Below, in pieces: positions 7,212 through 14,623 of a stretch of 25,792 nucleotides of DNA. The notes under the pieces were generated by a model. The model was not told where the DNA came from and searched no databases. It saw nothing but the letters and a program-made list of their open reading frames with translations. The DNA is from a virus. The translations under genes were made by a program, and so were the position numbers. Each line of letters starts with the position of its first letter. The first letter of the stretch is position 1. The stretch spans positions 1 through 25,792 of IMG/VR virus record IMGVR_UViG_3300032116_001179, one strand, 5' to 3'.

Positions 7212-7390
7212 GGCTCGCTGCTAGGCGGCTGGCGATTGGGCAACCAGTCGTGCCGCCGCCAGAGATAATCTTTCACCTTCTGGGTGCTAAGTTCGGGATG
7301 TGGCCAGACGAGGTGGCGAGCCTGCCAGTTGAACAGGTGATTCAGGCGTGGCAACTCCACGCTGAGATGCAACCAAAGGAGCGGAAGTAG
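7178..7390 (+). CDS. tail assembly chaperone, -1 frameshift extension (T-like)
   Basis: This open frame is -1 relative to the upstream chaperone and overlaps its end. A GTG at 7178 could begin it, but no SD precedes that codon, so translation by frameshifting is more likely. Its unique part (after about 7206) encodes some 61 residues including PPEIIFHLLGAKFGMWPDEV and VEQVIQAWQLHAEM, the kind of helical sequence seen in T-type chaperone extensions. In lambda, gpGT links gpG to the tail tube protein and is needed for assembly; the same is expected here. It ends at TAG 7388-7390, overlapped by the next GTG. Confidence 0.65.
   Translation: MGFGEYPGPQVRLAARRLAIGQPVVPPPEIIFHLLGAKFGMWPDEVASLPVEQVIQAWQLHAEMQPKERK
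7202..7208 (+). other. candidate -1 programmed frameshift site CCCCAAG
   Basis: The zero-frame codons are GAC CCC AAG TAA. The Pro tRNA on CCC can slip back one base and still pair perfectly with CCC, placing the ribosome in the T-like frame just before the zero-frame stop. The A-site re-pairing (AAG to CAA) is imperfect, so this is not a canonical X XXY YYZ heptamer. A weaker alternative is GGGGAAT at 7187-7193. Confidence 0.45.
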
Positions 7391-7905
7391 TGCCTTCAAC
7401 ACCAGCCAAATCCGTCGCAGAGTTTGAGTTGAGGTTTGAGGAGTCCTACAACCAGTTCCAGCTTGGCTTCTTGCAGGGATCTAACCCAAAGGCGTTCAGC
7501 CGCTTGCTGACGCTTGCCGCCATCAACGCCTCGCGCACGATGGTCAAGCCGATGAAGGCAGAGGCGCCAGTCCGCACAGGGCGCTTGCGGAACTCGATCA
7601 ACGCCAAGCGCGGTCAGTATTCCCGACCGTCCGCGACCGTGGGTCCGCGCCCAGGCAAGAGCCGAGGCGACCTGAACGGCGGCTGGTACCGCTGGTTCGT
7701 CACCACAGGCATCAAGCCGGTGCGCGAAACCAAGAACGGACCGAAGGCCGTCAAGGGCGTGAAGGGGCGTCCGTTCGTGACGCAGGTTGCCAACCGCAGC
7801 GACGTGCGAAAGACGGCGCTGAACTCTTACTGGGATACAATCGCAAAGTTCTTTGACGACAAGCTCTTCCGTGATCGCATCACGAAGTTCAAGCGGAGAG
7901 GGTAA
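7390..7905 (+). CDS. HK97 gp10-like minor tail / neck protein
   Basis: GTG start overlaps the previous TAG by one base. The 171-residue basic protein has the hallmark of the HK97 gp10-like family: 'KAEAPVRTGRLRNSI' (about 57-70) following a helical N-terminus, and a later 'GRPFVTQVAN' segment. These proteins take part in joining or completing the tail. Its position after, rather than before, the tail tube gene is unusual: gp10-like genes most often lie beside the tail terminator. An assembly role near the tape measure cannot be excluded. Confidence 0.65.
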   Translation: MPSTPAKSVAEFELRFEESYNQFQLGFLQGSNPKAFSRLLTLAAINASRTMVKPMKAEAPVRTGRLRNSINAKRGQYSRPSATVGPRPGKSRGDLNGGWYRWFVTTGIKPVRETKNGPKAVKGVKGRPFVTQVANRSDVRKTALNSYWDTIAKFFDDKLFRDRITKFKRRG

Positions 7906-7908
7906 TAA

Positions 7909-9069
7909 ATGGTCACCTCAACAGGTCAGGCAGTATTCGCAGTCGTCGCAAAGGACAGCGCGACCAAGACACTGGGGAACGTCGGTAAGAGCTTTGGCAG
8001 CCTAAAGCGCACAGGGATCAACGCGCTCAGGGGGATCGCCACCGCATCTGTTGTTGCCGCGACTGCGCTTGCTGGCTTTACGATCGGGGCGATCAAGGCA
8101 GCCGCTGACGAAGAGCTGCAGATTATCCGCCTGAATGCCGCGCTCAAGGCGCGAGGATTCGCTCTTGACGAGATTGGTCCAAAGGTTGAGGCAGAGATTC
8201 TGGCGCTCCGCAGATTCGGCATTGCCGACACTGAGGTCAGGGAGGGGCTTGAAAGCGGGTCACGCTTCTTCAAGAATCAGGAGAAGTTGTTCAAGGCAAG
8301 TTCCATTGCAGCCAACATCGCTGCCGCAACTGGGGATGACTACGCGACCATCCTTCTCAACATCGGCAAGGCGGCGAAAGGCGGCTCCAGTAAGGGGCTA
8401 AAGCAATATTTCGGCGAACTGAAAGATGGCATCAAGCTAACCGACATTGGTCGGCTTGCGAACGAAAAGTACGCAGGAGTTGCAGAAGAGGTTGCCAAGA
8501 GTACCGCCACGAAGTTCTTTGCCGCTCAAGAGGCGTTGAACGACGAGTTTGAAGCGTTCGGGGTTCAGTTTCTGCCTCGTGTGACAGAAGGCCTCAAGTT
8601 CTTTACGGAAAACATCTTGCCTGAACTATCGGAACTGTTCAGTGAGGTTGGACCAATAATCGGCGATGTCATTGACAAATACATCGTGCCGCTGTTCGAG
8701 TCCGTTGACGACCTCTCCAAGACGCTTGGATTCAAGGGCGGCTTTGGCGAAGTCTTGCTTACGGTGATTGACCTTGCCTTGATCCCATTCAAGATTATTC
8801 TTGGAACGATCAAGGGGCTGATTGACGGAATCAACGAAGCCTTCCGAATCTTCAACAGCCTTGCAAGCAGCAAGACAGGCGCGCTACTTTCTGGCAACGC
8901 GCGCACGCAGTACCTGAGCGGCGGCAATCTCGGAGTCGCTTCGCCGATGGGTGGCACCTCGTCGTACCTACAGACAAGCATTGACTTCAGCATCGGCACG
9001 CAGAAGCAGGACAAGCTGGTATCGGATTCCCTGATTCGGCAAGGCACCGGTCGGCGCGGAGGCTACTAA
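7909..9069 (+). CDS. tape measure protein (short)
   Basis: The 386-residue protein lies downstream of the chaperone frameshift pair. It has an N-terminal 'VAKDSATKTLGNVGKSFGSL' helix common in tape measure proteins, a hydrophobic segment at about 43-65, a long helical middle, a second hydrophobic region (about 282-309, LTVIDLALIPFKIILG) and a flexible C-terminus. Tape measure proteins set tail length and help deliver DNA through the membrane. At 386 residues it is far shorter than the common 600-1500 residues. Applying the usual rule of about 0.15 nm per residue, the tail would be roughly 60 nm long. No peptidoglycan hydrolase domain is visible. Confidence 0.75.
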   Translation: MVTSTGQAVFAVVAKDSATKTLGNVGKSFGSLKRTGINALRGIATASVVAATALAGFTIGAIKAAADEELQIIRLNAALKARGFALDEIGPKVEAEILALRRFGIADTEVREGLESGSRFFKNQEKLFKASSIAANIAAATGDDYATILLNIGKAAKGGSSKGLKQYFGELKDGIKLTDIGRLANEKYAGVAEEVAKSTATKFFAAQEALNDEFEAFGVQFLPRVTEGLKFFTENILPELSELFSEVGPIIGDVIDKYIVPLFESVDDLSKTLGFKGGFGEVLLTVIDLALIPFKIILGTIKGLIDGINEAFRIFNSLASSKTGALLSGNARTQYLSGGNLGVASPMGGTSSYLQTSIDFSIGTQKQDKLVSDSLIRQGTGRRGGY

Positions 9070-9072
9070 GCC

Positions 9073-10488
9073 GTGGCCAACCCATTCAGCCTTGTCATCG
9101 CAGGCGTAGACGGCGGCGCAAACCTTCTCGACCTGCCAGCGCCGTCCGCAACGACCACGCCGTACGTTGACCTTGCGACCTTCTCCCTGACGCTCTCGGG
9201 GGATGGCGGCGGGCAGATGACCTTTGACGTCATCCAGCCAGTGACGCCAGGCGGCGGACCGTGGTGGCGCTCAGGTGGCGTCTACGACAACGCGCGGGTG
9301 CAGTTCTTTGATTCGCGCTACAGCGCTGGCACACCGCTTTTCCTCGGCTTCATCACAAACGTCTCAGCCAGCCTGCTCCCGAACGGACTAGGCACGCGCT
9401 GCACCGTCAGCGTGGCGGACGCCGACGCGTGGCTTGAGAAGACGATCGTCCGCAAGGGCTTTGTCGGCGCCAACATCAAGCAGATGGTCGGACCGTTCTC
9501 GCGCGGCAATGCCAGCTCAACCGATCAAGCGCTTATCAACGCAATCTTGGGGAAGATTTACAACCAGGTCGATGACGCCACGACGCGGCAACTCTTGGAC
9601 ACATCCGTCATCAGCGGCAGCACGCGCGCCGTCTACACGGGCGCTGCAGTCACGATTGGGCGCCAGACCTTCAAGCCAGCCAGCCTAGTCAGTATTCTTG
9701 ACCAGATCGCAGAGGAAGCGTCAGGCGCTTCGGGCAAGGTGTTCCGCTATTGGGTGGACGGGGATGGGCGTCTGAACTACGGGCCAGTGGATGCTGCACC
9801 TTCATACGCCAACGCGCCGCTGGAGATTGTCACTGACCCCGCCTCTGTCGCGGTTGGATCGGCAAGCGCTGCCAGCAAGATGCTGCCACGCGCGTTCACC
9901 GTTGACGTTGACCACGACCAGATGGTGAAGGGCATCTTTGTGCAGGCGGCAAACACACGCGCTCGATGGGACAAGAACGCGACTCCGCCGACGAACGATC
10001 CTTACTTCCGAACCTATAACGGCGGGACGCCATACTTCGGCTCTGGTCTTTCTACGCGCAACGGCCCTGAGCCGCACGGAGTGTTCAGCGCGCCAAAGAT
10101 CAAGGGCGCAGCCAGCCGCACAACAAGGATTCAGCGACTTACGAAGGCGACCTTCCAAGCGCGTGCCTTGCCAGTCCGCACGGTCAACTTCACACTGGCT
10201 GGCTCTGACTTGAGCCAGACCGCATCGCCAGACTGGACCTACGGCTACACGCAGGGCTACGCACAGACTGGGGCAAGCACTTGGACGCTCGTGAAGGCGT
10301 GGCTGCCAAACCAGTACGTCAAGCTCACAAGTTCTGCACTTGACCTATCAGGCACGATTCTCAGGATCGCATCCGTCACAATGAGCTTTGAGTCGGACAG
10401 CACCTATCAGGTGCGCTACGACATTGAGGCTGAGTACCGACGCAAGCAACTAGGCAAGGCGCTGAAGCGCATCTTGGTAGGGGAATAA
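9073..10488 (+). CDS. tail hub / minor tail protein
   Basis: GTG at 9073 is preceded by GGAGG (9058-9062). The 471-residue protein follows the tape measure gene, where the baseplate hub or distal tail proteins are found. N-terminal part (1 to about 110) is beta-rich with 'LTLSGDGGGQMTFDVIQP' and 'GTPLFLGFITNVSASLLPNG', a pattern seen in hub proteins related to phage T4 gp27/Mu gp44. The middle has 'SLVSILDQIAEEASGASGKVFRYWVDGDGRLNYG', also typical of hub domains. The C-terminus is strand-rich and ends in a basic helix. It likely forms the tail-tip ring that holds the fibre protein encoded next. Confidence 0.7.
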   Translation: MANPFSLVIAGVDGGANLLDLPAPSATTTPYVDLATFSLTLSGDGGGQMTFDVIQPVTPGGGPWWRSGGVYDNARVQFFDSRYSAGTPLFLGFITNVSASLLPNGLGTRCTVSVADADAWLEKTIVRKGFVGANIKQMVGPFSRGNASSTDQALINAILGKIYNQVDDATTRQLLDTSVISGSTRAVYTGAAVTIGRQTFKPASLVSILDQIAEEASGASGKVFRYWVDGDGRLNYGPVDAAPSYANAPLEIVTDPASVAVGSASAASKMLPRAFTVDVDHDQMVKGIFVQAANTRARWDKNATPPTNDPYFRTYNGGTPYFGSGLSTRNGPEPHGVFSAPKIKGAASRTTRIQRLTKATFQARALPVRTVNFTLAGSDLSQTASPDWTYGYTQGYAQTGASTWTLVKAWLPNQYVKLTSSALDLSGTILRIASVTMSFESDSTYQVRYDIEAEYRRKQLGKALKRILVGE

Positions 10489-12047
10489 TGGCTGAGCAGT
10501 ACGGCACGAATCTTCCAGGGCTAACCGGCTACGAGGGCGACGTCACCGCAGACGGCGGCGAGACCCTGATCGGCAGCGACTCGGACGGCGCTACCGCACT
10601 CCTCTTTGGTCCTGCTGCGCTGCGCGAGATTCAGGCTGGCGTTGCCAACGGCGACTTTGCCTCGGCGCCTGACGAGCCAGATGCCGACATCAACGACGAG
10701 AATCCGCTGCCGTACTTCACGGCTGAGGACAACAGCGGCGGAGCCATCACCGCGCGCGTGATCGAGGACGCCTCGGCTGGCTCTGGCAATGTCTTGCGCT
10801 TCCGCATCGCAGGTGGCACGAGCAGCGGCAATAGCCTGACGATCAAGCGCTTTGTGCCGGTGCCTGGTACGCGCAACCGTTCCTTCATCTTCACGCCAGA
10901 GGTTTACTGCATCAACGCGACGTCAACCTCCAACGCAAAAGTTGTGCTGTCGTACCAGTATTACGAGATTGACGCGGAGACGGCGACTGGGACGGGCGAC
11001 ACACGCGAGCGCACGCTGGCAGAAATCGGCAGCGCTGACACGCTCCGCATCGCCAGCAACTACACGCGGCTCGCCATCCCGTCCGACGCGGCCTTCATCC
11101 TTGTCTCTGTCAAGGTTGAGACGACTGGCACCGTCTCGTCGCAGAGCGACGTCTCCATTGCCGAGTTGCGCCTAATCTCAGGCGGCTCCGACCTTTACAT
11201 CGCCGAGAACAGCAGCCCAGCCACCTACGGTCCTGCTCGACTTCGCCAAGTCAACGGCGAGCTGACGATCACGCCAAACCTCGGCGGGTCAGGGACGGTC
11301 GTGGTAGACGGCACGCTCTCAATGACCAACCTCTCTCTGAGTGGCACGCTTGATGTTGCTGGCGTCACGAGCCTCACCAACCAGATAAACGTCACAAGGG
11401 CAGCCGCAGACAACGATGCCTTCCTTGCCAAAGTCACAGGGGATTCAGTCAATCGCTTCCTGATTGAAGCGGACGGCTCAATGTTCTGGGGCAGCGGATC
11501 GGCAGCACGAGACGTCAACCTCTACCGCTCGTCGTCTACGACGCTGCGGACGGATGACGCTTTCGCTGCGGACAGCCTCTCGTCAACGCTGAGCGTCAGC
11601 GCAGGAAACGGAAACTTCCTTGCAGATGGCCCAAGCACCGATGCAACCAGCCCGACAACTTCTGGGCGTGGAGCAGTTTGGACGCTGATCTCTGGCACCA
11701 ACTATCGGCTTGAGCGATACGTTGCCGCATCAACTGCTGGTGTAAAAAAGAACATTGCGCCAACAACTGTGGCGCCAGAACAACTTTACGCCTTGCAACT
11801 TGTTGACTTTGAGTACGACCAAGAAAAGATTGAAACGCTGCGCGAAACTTATCCTGCGTTGCCAGACGCAGTTCCTGGCGTACAGCGCGGTGTTATTTGG
11901 GAACAAGTTGTAGATGCAATGCCACACGCAGCAGTTCCAGCAAATGCTGGCGATCCACCAAGCATTGACTGGGAGGCTTTATACTTCGCTGCACTCGTTG
12001 CAATCCAAGACCTCAACGAACGCCTTACCGCACTGGAGGCTGAATGA
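10488..12047 (+). CDS. tail-tip fibre with S74-type C-terminal self-cleaving chaperone
   Basis: The 519-residue protein starts in a TAATG overlap. N-terminal part (1-250) is beta-rich; the middle (about 255-400) is a series of short fibre-like strands (GTLSMTNLSLSGTLDVAGVTSL). The end matches the intramolecular chaperone (peptidase S74) family: 'STAGVKKNIAP' at 415-425, 'LQLVDFEYD', 'RGVIWEQVVDAMP', then a C-terminal helix 'IQDLNERLTALEAE'. Ser415 and Lys420 match the spacing of the catalytic Ser-Lys dyad; the usual Asp after Ser is Thr. Cleavage before Ser415 would release about 105 residues after trimer folding. Likely the central tail-tip fibre. Confidence 0.75.
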   Translation: MAEQYGTNLPGLTGYEGDVTADGGETLIGSDSDGATALLFGPAALREIQAGVANGDFASAPDEPDADINDENPLPYFTAEDNSGGAITARVIEDASAGSGNVLRFRIAGGTSSGNSLTIKRFVPVPGTRNRSFIFTPEVYCINATSTSNAKVVLSYQYYEIDAETATGTGDTRERTLAEIGSADTLRIASNYTRLAIPSDAAFILVSVKVETTGTVSSQSDVSIAELRLISGGSDLYIAENSSPATYGPARLRQVNGELTITPNLGGSGTVVVDGTLSMTNLSLSGTLDVAGVTSLTNQINVTRAAADNDAFLAKVTGDSVNRFLIEADGSMFWGSGSAARDVNLYRSSSTTLRTDDAFAADSLSSTLSVSAGNGNFLADGPSTDATSPTTSGRGAVWTLISGTNYRLERYVAASTAGVKKNIAPTTVAPEQLYALQLVDFEYDQEKIETLRETYPALPDAVPGVQRGVIWEQVVDAMPHAAVPANAGDPPSIDWEALYFAALVAIQDLNERLTALEAE

Positions 12048-12232
12048 CGCGCTCCCAAGTAGACGCAATCATTGACCGGCTGGACGCACAGTCTGCAAAG
12101 ATTGACAGTCTGAAGGCGGAGATTGACCAAATGAAGGGCGGCCTTGCCGTCCTGAAGGGGCTTGGCGCCCTGCTTGGCGTAGGAGGAATCGGCACGCTTC
12201 TGGCGTGGTTGCAATCGCAATCAGGCAAGTGA
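12044..12232 (+). CDS. small coiled-coil plus membrane-helix protein (holin-like)
   Basis: The 62-residue product has an N-terminal coiled coil (MTRSQVDAIIDRLDAQSAKIDSLK and on to about 30) and one C-terminal hydrophobic helix (about 35-56, LGALLGVGGIGTLLAWL). This layout resembles XhlA-type lysis accessory proteins of Gram-positive phages. It lies between the tail-tip gene and the lysis genes, with ATGA overlap and a GGAGG SD (12034-12038). A helper to holin is the best guess. Confidence 0.65.
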   Translation: MTRSQVDAIIDRLDAQSAKIDSLKAEIDQMKGGLAVLKGLGALLGVGGIGTLLAWLQSQSGK

Positions 12233-13251
12233 GGTTGCGCGCACTCCTGCTCGCTTTGGCAATCGTCTTGCCATTCGTTCAGCCTGTCTACGCGCTTGAC
12301 GAACTTGACGAGTGGGAGTTCAGCACCGACTCCAACGGCACGGTCGTCACGAACGAGGATGGCTCCGTCACGCTCGGCGGCGCGAACGATCCGCTGCCTG
12401 AGCAGCCGCGCTGGAACGCGCTGACCAGCCTGACCACAACCGCGCTAGAAGCTGAGACGGCGCAGTACCTCTGGTCGTACCTGACGACCGACGGCGCCTA
12501 CTACGACAAGCCGCAGTATCTCGTGGGCGGCGAGTGGCTCACGCTGGCAGAGGGCAACACGCAATCAGCCACCGGCTACATCGAGGTCGTGCTGGCCGCA
12601 GGTGACCTGTTCGGCTTCCGCGTGCTGTCCACCGACTCGTGCTGCGGCATCGGCTTCCTCACAATCGCCGTAGGCAGCCCTACGCCGTCCCCAGAGCCGA
12701 CTCCTGAGCCAACCCCTACCCAGACACCAGAAGAGCCTTCACCAAGCCCTAGCGTGGCTCCTACCCCTACGCCAGAGCCTTCTGTAGAGCCTGAGCCAAC
12801 CCCTGAGCCAACGCTTCAACCTACGCCAACCCCAACACCAACGGAGGAGCCAAGTCCTGAGGTGACAAATGCACCAACCCCAACCCCAACACCAACGCCA
12901 GAGCCAACGCCTGCACCAACAGAAGTTCCGCCATCTCCTTCCGTATCTCCTGATCCCACTTCTGTACCTACTCCTCAACCCGAACCCGCTCTGCCAGTTG
13001 TAGGCGCTGCGGTTGAGGCGGTCGCCGAGCTGCTCGGCGACATTGCCGCAATCACGGAACTTGGCAACGACCTTGATCCGCAGGAGAAGGAAGAGGCTGC
13101 GCCAGTTGCCGTGGCAATCATCTCCAGCCAGATCGCAAGCGTGACCGCTGCAGCGGCAAATGCCGCACGAGCGGCTGCTAACATTGGCGGCGGCGGACCA
13201 GCGGGAGGCAATGGAAATACGCCAAGCCGAAAGGGTGGTCGCCGTGCTTAG
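12229..13251 (+). CDS. secreted proline-rich protein of unknown function
   Basis: GTG at 12229 is chosen over GTG 12205 because it makes the GTGA overlap and a compact signal peptide: basic n-region (MRLR), hydrophobic core (ALLLALAIVLPFV), likely cut after PVYA. The 340-residue product then has a globular beta domain (about 24-146) with WSYLTTDGAYYD and GDLFGFRVLSTDSCCGIGF, a pattern like beta-sandwich domains of bacterial secreted proteins. Next is a 100-residue Pro/Thr/Glu linker (PTPTPEPTP repeats), an Ala-rich helical region and a basic glycine-rich end (RKGGRRA). No anchor helix is clear. It lies inside the lysis region but has no lytic motif. Role unknown; cell-surface spacer or lysis accessory are options. 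Confidence 0.65.
   Translation: MRLRALLLALAIVLPFVQPVYALDELDEWEFSTDSNGTVVTNEDGSVTLGGANDPLPEQPRWNALTSLTTTALEAETAQYLWSYLTTDGAYYDKPQYLVGGEWLTLAEGNTQSATGYIEVVLAAGDLFGFRVLSTDSCCGIGFLTIAVGSPTPSPEPTPEPTPTQTPEEPSPSPSVAPTPTPEPSVEPEPTPEPTLQPTPTPTPTEEPSPEVTNAPTPTPTPTPEPTPAPTEVPPSPSVSPDPTSVPTPQPEPALPVVGAAVEAVAELLGDIAAITELGNDLDPQEKEEAAPVAVAIISSQIASVTAAAANAARAAANIGGGGPAGGNGNTPSRKGGRRA
12680..12990 (+). repeat. low-complexity Pro-Thr-Glu-Pro coding repeat
   Basis: About 100 codons of PTPxPEPTP-type sequence built from the degenerate units 'ccaacccct', 'ccaacgcct' and 'ccaacacca'. The coding strand is C/A-rich and the repeats are imperfect, so the tract may vary in length between relatives. It probably encodes an extended linker between two folded regions of the secreted protein. 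Confidence 0.75.
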
Positions 13252-13414
13252 GAACATCATCAACGATCTAGTTGGAGGCTCGTGGACGATCCTCGGTCTG
13301 CTCTTCGCGGTGGTCGTACTGCCAGAGGGTCAGACGCAAAGCACAATGGCAACGCTGTTCATCCTGATGACAATCGTCTGGATCGCAACAGGATATTTGA
13401 GGTGGAAAGAATGA
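13244..13414 (+). CDS. small two-helix membrane protein (holin candidate)
   Basis: From GTG 13244 (AAAGGG SD, 8-base spacing) the 56-residue protein has two hydrophobic helices: about 10-27 (SWTILGLLFAVVVLP) and about 36-53 (MATLFILMTIVWIATGYL), ending RWKE. In-frame starts at 13211 (ATG; GGAGG only 2 bases away) and 13235 are also possible. It overlaps the end of the secreted protein gene by 8 bases. Two short membrane helices and the place in the lysis region fit a class II holin or antiholin, but a different small membrane role is possible. Confidence 0.6.
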   Translation: MLRNIINDLVGGSWTILGLLFAVVVLPEGQTQSTMATLFILMTIVWIATGYLRWKE

Positions 13415-13665
13415 CAAACGAAGATCACCGCAGGGAACTCAAGGAGCAGGGCTGGACGCGCATTGACACCGCGCCAGGCGAGTGGGTGGCACTCGTGCCA
13501 AGCGAAGATGCAAGCGCGTTCGGCGGCACGCTTTGGAAGCGTGGCGACAACGGCAACGACTACAGCGAGGGCTGCACCGCTGGCCATCCGATCAGCGCGG
13601 CACTTGACTACCAGAAGGCTGGTCTTGCACTCGCCGCGCACATCAAGGAAGACATCGGCGAATGA
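13411..13665 (+). CDS. hypothetical protein (84 aa)
   Basis: ATG at 13411 forms an ATGA overlap with the previous stop and follows a GAGGTGG SD. The product starts MTNEDHRRELKEQGWTRIDTAP and is a small acidic soluble protein, with a 'SEGCTAGHPISAALDYQKAGLALAAHI' helical end. No known motif recognised. It sits between the holin-like gene and the cysteine peptidase with 4-base overlaps on both sides, so it is co-translated with lysis genes, but its function is unknown. Confidence 0.6.
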   Translation: MTNEDHRRELKEQGWTRIDTAPGEWVALVPSEDASAFGGTLWKRGDNGNDYSEGCTAGHPISAALDYQKAGLALAAHIKEDIGE

Positions 13666-14276
13666 AGTTCAAGGTCAAGTCACAGCTCGATCACGTTGAG
13701 AAGGGCGGCATCCTTGACGACTGCGGACCGTCCAGCACGGCTGCTGCCGTTGCGTGGGCATCTAAGTACGCGGTTGACCCGACGGCTGGAGACGGCATCA
13801 AGGCGAAAGCCGCTGCCACCGGCTTCGTAGAGAAAGAGGGCGTGTCGGACAACGGCTCATCTCTCGGAGACTTGATCAAGACGGCAAAGCAGATGGGCGC
13901 AAAGGCGCGCTACGCCAAGTCGTGGGATGACGTCGTGATTTCCGCGCACCGTGGCGCTGGTCTAATCGTGTGGGTCCAACAGGGTCCAGCCGCCTATCCC
14001 GCTGGAGTAGAGATCAGCGAGTGGCATAAGCGCTGGGAGGCATACTGGACAAAGAAAGATCGCAAGCACATTGCGCTCGGCTACGGCCATATGACCGCAG
14101 CCGCGTGGGATGCCGTTGACGGCTGGCAGTGGGCGTGTCCCACACGGTCAGGCAAGGGCAAAGAGAAGTTCGGGGTCGTCGTGACCGAAGAGCAGCTCAA
14201 GCAGATTGCTGCGAGCAAAAAGAAGCAGACGGGCGGCGCAGCGTTCAAGCACGTCGTCATCGTTGAGTGGAAGTAA
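13662..14276 (+). CDS. papain/C39-like cysteine peptidase, putative endolysin
   Basis: The 204-residue protein has Q8 and 'LDDCGPSSTAAAVAW' with Cys21 at the start of a helix, the arrangement of papain-fold peptidases of the C39-like group. A later 'GYGHMTAAAWDAVDGW' supplies His143 and Asp150/Asp153 as candidate triad residues. It lies between holin-like genes, so it is probably the endolysin, cutting peptide cross-links of the host wall. No separate wall-binding domain is obvious; the Lys-rich C-terminal 40 residues (KKKQTGGAAFKHVVIVEWK) may help bind. No secretion signal, so release would need a holin. An internal virion peptidase is a less likely alternative. Confidence 0.6.
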   Translation: MKFKVKSQLDHVEKGGILDDCGPSSTAAAVAWASKYAVDPTAGDGIKAKAAATGFVEKEGVSDNGSSLGDLIKTAKQMGAKARYAKSWDDVVISAHRGAGLIVWVQQGPAAYPAGVEISEWHKRWEAYWTKKDRKHIALGYGHMTAAAWDAVDGWQWACPTRSGKGKEKFGVVVTEEQLKQIAASKKKQTGGAAFKHVVIVEWK

Positions 14277-14285
14277 GGAGTCAGA

Positions 14286-14579
14286 ATGTATAGCGACATC
14301 AAGGCAGGCATCCGCTGGATCATTGACAACACAGGCGTAGACGAGGCGCTGATTGAGTTCTTCCGAACCTTCATCACCGTGTCTATCTCGGTCGCACTCG
14401 GCTTGGGCATCCCGCTCCTCGACATTTCTGGCGGTGACTTCCGCACAGTGCTGTCCGCAGGGCTGGCCTCAGGGCTGCAGGTGCTGATCAAGTTCCTTGA
14501 CCCAAAGAACACTTCGTTCGGCATCAAGGAGAAGTCGGCTGAAGACAAGGCTCTTGCGGAAAAGCAATACGACATCTAG
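14286..14579 (+). CDS. holin-like membrane protein, r1t type
   Basis: The 97-residue protein starts at ATG 14286 after an AAGGAG SD. It has an N-terminal amphipathic part, then 'EFFRTFITVSISVALGLGIPLL' (about 24-46) and 'DFRTVLSAGLASGLQVLIKFL' (about 51-71), followed by a charged tail (KEKSAEDKALAEKQYDI). Two helices, the FRTF motif and the charged C-terminus match r1t-like holins of Gram-positive phages. Together with the upstream cysteine peptidase it would form the lysis pair. Confidence 0.7.
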   Translation: MYSDIKAGIRWIIDNTGVDEALIEFFRTFITVSISVALGLGIPLLDISGGDFRTVLSAGLASGLQVLIKFLDPKNTSFGIKEKSAEDKALAEKQYDI

Positions 14580-14591
14580 TCTCGGCTCAGA

Positions 14592-14609
14592 CGGCGTGTA
14601 GCCACGCCG
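14592..14609 (+). terminator. short perfect hairpin after the lysis genes
   Basis: CGGCGTG (14592-14598) pairs with CACGCCG (14603-14609) around a TAGC loop, 12 bases after the holin stop. There is no T-run, so it may only slow or protect transcripts. The SD of the next gene (GAGGAGG) follows closely. Confidence 0.45.
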
Positions 14610-14623
14610 CAAGAGGAGGTTAG

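Noticed and set aside
12205-12228. Earlier GTG start of the secreted proline-rich protein
   Set aside because: It lies deeper in the previous gene and weakens the signal peptide; GTG 12229 gives the GTGA overlap used across the genome.
13160-13243. Long N-terminal extension of the two-helix membrane protein
   Set aside because: It overlaps the previous gene by up to 90 bases, the upstream ATG has its SD too close, and the extension has no membrane or domain feature.
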